A stretch of 64,000 bases of DNA, taken from contig CM046874.1 in assembly GCA_025667525.1 (NCBI GenBank), positions 280,052,380 through 280,116,379 on the forward strand, in the 5' to 3' direction. The notes beneath the pieces are model-generated. The model did no database searches. It worked only from the letters and a program-made list of their open reading frames with translations, and was not told the origin of the DNA. This document shows positions 59,300 to 64,000 of the stretch, piece by piece (positions within the stretch are counted from its first letter, which is position 1; every line of letters starts with the position of its first letter). This stretch comes from Glebionis coronaria (Eukaryota; Streptophyta; Magnoliopsida; Asterales; Asteraceae). The position numbers and the translations under genes were made by a program.

Positions 59300-59526
59300 T
59301 TTTGAGTGGCTGCAACGAATTCCTTCAAAGTAATCCACCAAAAACCACCCTTCTCCACCAATTGTCGCCAACAGAAACTGCCTTTCTTGATTTGACCATC
59401 AACTTGATAGCTAAGGTCGTCCAAGATGAACATCTAAATAAAACGAATTCACATAATAATGCAATGGTTTTCGCCCTAATAACAGATTTGTGTTGTTTGC
59501 TAATACATATATGTGTGGAAAAATAA
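59300..59526 (+). pseudogene. RhoGAP (ROP GTPase-activating protein) domain fragment
   Basis: The frame holds SPTETAFLDLTINLIAKVVQDEHLNKTN..NNAMVFA. It closely resembles the C-terminal helices of plant RopGAP RhoGAP domains, where LPPTE..LLDWAINLM and MVFAPN occur. The domain would stimulate GTP hydrolysis by ROP GTPases. Only about 50 residues match. The arginine finger and the N-terminal CRIB motif are absent, and the family Pro-Asn after MVFA is lost. Probably a captured or decayed exon. Moderate certainty because no search was run. Confidence 0.55.
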
Positions 59527-61182
59527 AAGAAATACTTATTGGTTGACTTTCTTTGTTCAGATGATGGATAATTTGACTGTATGTGGTTCGAGTAATGAAC
59601 ATTCTATAGATGGCCGCGCAATGTGACAAAGACCACAACCACTCAGTGTATTCACTGGAAGTAGCAAAATGTTTGAATCATTCAAACCTCTATATAATGG
59701 ACATAAACAAGCCAATTTTATCTGAATAAAGTGATTCAGGTAAAGTTTACCAAGAAACTGGTGTTGGCTTGCATTTTATTTTTACTAATTTACACATTAT
59801 ATGGCCAAGTAAAGTTTACCAAAACACAATTTTGACAAATCGTGTATTTTCTCATTCAAAATAAATCTCAACAAATCGTCGTTTCTTTTATCTTATTTAA
59901 TTCAATTTTTTTGTCAAACTTAAAAACCTATATCTTTGCGATTCAACTATTGTTTTCCAAACCACATATTTTCTTAACTGGATTGCTGATTTTCAATAAT
60001 ACTTTTTTGTCAAACATTACTTATTTGTGAAGTCCCTTAAATAGCTTATATATATATATAATATACTAACATTCAACCATGCAATCACTTGAGTCACGTA
60101 CAAGTAAGATGAAAATAAGACACAAATCGCATGTTACGGGCATTTGTAACTTTATTTAGATATTTTCACATAATCCTTACCCTAATATCACACATCATCA
60201 ATTATCCGCCGCTGGATAAATCTTTCATGTCATATTTGAAAACCAAAATGTTGAAAGACTATTCTTATTATTGTTACAAACTTTAGTAGCTTATCAAATT
60301 CTTTACGTTTTTTATATTATTGTATTCATGTATTACGAGAACCCGTTTGATTTTTTTAAATATAAATATTCGTTAATTTTTTTCTACGAAATCATTCTTT
60401 AAACTACTCCTGGCGTTAAACGGGTCGATTTTATGCCATCTTCCTTCGTTTTTCCCTAAGCTAGTATGAAATAAACACACAAAACATTCTACAGTATCAT
60501 TCTATATTTTAACATTCAAGTATCATAACTTATCTCTGCAATCTTGTGTGAAACTTTTTTGTAACTACATTTAATACATTGGTCACTTTTCAACTGTGAG
60601 GACTAAATATATTGGCTTATATGCTCATGTTCAATGAAAATATGGCCAAGAGTCTCCATGGGAAGTGTGGTGTTCGTTTTATCTTAATTAAAACTGTGTT
60701 GGTCCTAGTTGTAATATAGCATACGTATAAAATGCATATGAAAAATGTAGGAAAGTAAGAATTATGACAAATTAAGATAACCATATCGGATGGATACACA
60801 TATAGTATACATGTAGTAGCAACCGTAAAACCTATTTGAAATTAAAATCATGAATTATGTAAGATTAGACCTTAGCTTTTTTTTTTCTTGCTATTATTAT
60901 TTTTACGAACTAAACTGTTATTATAAATCACTGAAAAGAGTGATGACAATAGTTTTGGCGTTGTTTTGGTTGGACTTTAGACCGGAGAAAGGCGAACTTC
61001 CCTTACTAACTTTGGTGAAAATAGATGTTTGGCTATGCATATTATGTTGGTGAATTCCCGAGCTCTAGATGTGGTTAGAAGGTGTGTTGCTAGAAATCAG
61101 GAAGTCAAGTTATAGTTGGAGCGGAAGTCCAACTCGACATATTCTATAGTATTTAGGATAGACTACATTTAATCCTAGTTAT
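59527..61182. other. AT-rich intergenic DNA, no gene seen
   Basis: A TA microsatellite near 60046-60062, scattered short ORFs without recognisable domains. Confidence 0.5.
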
Positions 61183-64000
61183 TGATATGAGAAAAAATCT
61201 CATATCAATAAGTCAACAAATCACCCTAAAACACATAACAAATACCTAAATTTATGCAATAAAGCAGTATTATGTGGTATGTTTTGTGTTTGTGCTTATT
61301 TAGGTAACAAGGATACAAATTTGAAGCAAACAAGTGAAATCAAGCTAAAAGATGATGAAAATACAAGAGAAGGATTAATAATGACAAGCCATGAGAAGAT
61401 AAAGGACCTATCTTGACAACATTCAAAAGATGAAGGACTAAAGTGCAAATTTTGGAAAAGTCAAGATTATAGTCAAACTTGGTCAACATTCAAGTCAAAC
61501 AAGTCAAAGGGCTTCTAATGTTCAAGTTTGAAGTTTAAAGGATCAAATATGCCAAAGAAACAAAGATTGAAGCTTAAATGAAGATTCTCCTAATTCAAGG
61601 GGCTGAAATGGACAATTTTCACACAAGTTTGGTTTAATCCGAGTTTACGTTCAACAACCAATGAGAAGAGAGGAAATCATTGACAAGGATTGCCATATAA
61701 GCCCACTCAGCCGCCATCTTCAATTACCAAATCTTCAAACAGTGAAGCGCACTCAGCAACTCTCAACCAATGAAATGACGCCACTCAATAATACTATATC
61801 CAAAAATGGATAACAATCCGTGTCTTCTACTTTCCACCAATAACCTTTGCCACGTGTATCTTTAAACTTAAAACGCGCCCAGGAGTGGAAATTTACTACA
61901 CTTCATATCAATCAAAGTTGTTAACATGAAAAGTGCTTTATTTTGAGAGACGAATCTATTCATCACAACCAATTAAGCTAAAATTAATCCAAGCAAAAAA
62001 CCCCAAATATGTTCTTGAGATGGATTTCACTAGGGGTGTAAATAAGTCGAGCTTTTAACGAGCTACTCGAGCTCGAGCTCGTTTAACTCGAGTTTGAACT
62101 TAATACTCTCGAGCTCGAGCCGATCTCGAACAAATATTAGTGTTCGTTTAATTTGGCGAGCCGAGCTTTCAAAACTAATATTAGGCTCGGCTCGTTCGAA
62201 AACTCGTTTAAGTGTCTTGAGCCGAGCGAGCTTAACGAGCCGGACATGCTATTCGAGCTTAACGAGCCGAACGAGCTATTCGAGCTTAATGATAAATCTA
62301 TAAGTATATGAATTACATACACCTTAGCTTACTCATTAAGTATTAGTATCATTTTAATAATCATAAACGAGCTTTCGAGCTTGAGCTTGAGTTAATAAAC
62401 GAGTCTATCAAACTATATATGTTATAATAGAAGTTAGTCTAAACCAAAGTTATAAATCGTAAACGAGCTTCGAGCTCGAGCTCGAACAACAAAAAAACAT
62501 ACGAGTTCGAGCTCGAGCCAGATAATAAAATTTTATTCGAGCTCGAGCCGAGCTCGAGCCAGACAGTTAATAAACAAGCCTGGCTCGTTTAGGCCAAAAC
62601 TCGACTCGGCTCGGATCGTTTACACCCCTAGATTTCACAATTAACCAAATGAGTACACCTGGCAGCTTGTCATTGGCTTAGACACGTCCCCAACTCCAAG
62701 AAACTCTCATTCCAGCTCTATAAATAGGACATGTATAGCTCATTTGTAAAAGTAGACTGTAGGTGTGAAAAACACACATTTAACTTTTCTCTCAATTTCT
62801 AGTTTTCCACTTTCAGTTAGAACTACTCTTAGGTGCTTGACACTCACCTAGGAGTTAGTTAGTTAGTTAGTAACTACTTGTAACTAACTTTTCCCTCCAT
62901 AAGTAAAATTCAAAATTCAGTTCACTCAATTCTTATTCATCTACATTCATTACTTCAATTCCTGTGAGACTGTGTTGTTTCTGTTGATCTTCTATGATCA
63001 ATGGAAGCTTGTTGATGATTTGGATCCTTGTAGCTGTTCAGAGTTCATTTGAAGATCAATTTTCAGTCCTTTCATGCAGTGTAGCAGGGTGATGATTGTA
63101 GCAGTATTCTGGTGTTGATATGATGGTGTTTTATGGATGATTAATGGTGGTTTAGTGTTTGTTAGAAGGCTCAGCGCCTCTCTACTCCTACAACGGAGGC
63201 TTCAAGCTAAAAAGTTACAAATTCCTTATTTTTATTCCTCTCAAATGTCATTGCATGCTTCATTCATAGTGTAGATCTTATTTGTTGAACTGAATGTGTG
63301 TTTAGCTTAATGATAGCTTAATTGTGTTAGTGTGATAGCTTACTTGTTGATTTTCAGCTTTGATCTCAGTTTTACTTAGCTAAAATTAGTGTTTCATCAG
63401 TCATTGCTCACTAGTGGTCATTTTGAGTTTTAACCAGTAAACCATCTTAACTTTGCTCTTAACCATTTCAATTCATCACTAGAACAAGGTTGAATAAGTG
63501 TTTTCAGCTGTCATTCATTACAATTCAAATAGTATTTGAAAAAGTTCTTGTTCAGATTTTAAAGGTGTGTTTGGTTCTGGATCATTTGTGGTGATTCAGA
63601 TTGTAAAAGTTGTTGATTAGTGTTGGTTCACATTTAGTAAGATAGTGTAAACATTTTGGAAAAGTTTTGAGGTCAAACTAGCTTTTAAACAGGGAAATGG
63701 TGGTGAAAAACTTTGGGTCAAGTACTTAACAAGTTCATCAGTTAAAACTAGTCACCTTTGATCAACTGGCATTTCTTTGTTACTGGATCATTTTGCCTAA
63801 AATCTTTTAACATTTGTAGTTTAACATCTAAAGTTTCAGTTCTTAATAGGAAATAATACAGTTTAAGCTTTTCAGTGAGTTCATAGCTTTTTAGTCAGCT
63901 TATTAGCAAACTTAAGTTTCTATGATAAAGTTCAATCTGTTTTGCTAGTTCTACAAATCTACTTCATAAATTCATCTATTTTCTTTCACAAATCAATTTA
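61183..64000 (+). repeat. Diverged LTR of a D-related Athila-like element, runs off the right edge
   Basis: Starts TGATATGAGA with a 10-bp perfect hairpin (61183-61207) and follows the D LTR in sense order: CCCTAAAACA, TATGTGGTATGTTT, GGACCTATCTTGACAA, GGACTAAAGTGCAAAT, AAGTCAAACTTGGTCAAC. TATA box CTATAAATA at 62718-62726. The visible part without the inserted hAT is about 2.2 kb of an expected 3 kb. Either a 5' LTR of an element to the right or a solo LTR. Confidence 0.8.
62023..62638. mobile_element. hAT-type MITE, 600 bp, in the diverged LTR
   Basis: Element 62031-62630 with TAGGGGTGTAAA ends in inverse orientation and target duplication GATTTCAC (62023-62030 and 62631-62638). Subterminal regions are dense in CGAGCTCG and TTAACGAGC words. 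Short ORFs inside are by-products. Confidence 0.92.

Noticed and set aside
60040..60066. TA-rich microsatellite as a feature of interest
   Set aside because: Short, ordinary simple repeat.
62094..62322. Ser/Arg-rich ORFs near 62.2 kb
   Set aside because: They are translations of CGAGCTCG-type subterminal repeats in a hAT MITE.

Overview
The window is plant nuclear DNA, most likely from a eudicot. The copia polyprotein resembles elements I know from Asteraceae, but that is family memory, not a search. About 49.8 of the 64 kb is a nest of LTR retrotransposons whose target-site duplications (TSDs) can be read directly. One plausible cellular gene follows, an intronless DEAH-box splicing helicase of the PRP2/DHX16 type. 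The last 11 kb is AT-rich intergenic DNA with small DNA transposons, a RhoGAP gene fragment and the start of another long LTR.

Layout of the nest. Element A is a Ty3/gypsy element of the Tat lineage on the minus strand. It runs from beyond the left edge to about 49.78 kb and carries 91-bp tandem repeats and an antisense ORF in its 3' region. Element B is a copia element on the plus strand (1967-44953, TSD TAGTC) inserted in the integrase of A. Element E is an Athila-like gypsy element on the plus strand (5326-16606, TSD GGGAC) inserted between gag and protease of B. Element C is Athila-like on the minus strand (21879-44387, TSD GTACC) and splits the 3' LTR of B. Element D is Athila-like on the minus strand (26377-38116, TSD GGCAA) and splits the polyprotein of C. 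Hand-counted LTR differences are roughly 3.7% for B, 1.9% for E and 0.5% for C and D, so apparent ages agree with the nesting order.

Coding state. C has an open gag-pol frame broken only by D. D has lost gag and protease and has two nonsense codons. E has three in-frame TAG codons. A and B are shifted and stopped at many places.

Right side. A tRNA-derived SINE with a 12-bp TSD and the 5' LTR of A lie about 0.35-0.6 kb upstream of the helicase start codon. Downstream are four non-autonomous hAT-type elements, each with an 8-bp TSD. One of them holds a Helitron-like insert with GC-rich terminal hairpins. From 61183 to the edge lies a diverged LTR related to that of D, itself hit by a hAT element.

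The most unusual signals are structural motifs inside the elements: a hairpin at the 5' end of every Athila-type LTR whose arms differ in sequence but still pair; a promoter palindrome of B that recurs inside its body; iterated ATTCCGAT/ATTGCGAT words in transcribed leaders; duplicated hairpin-plus-polypurine modules; and a leader hairpin next to the primer-binding site.
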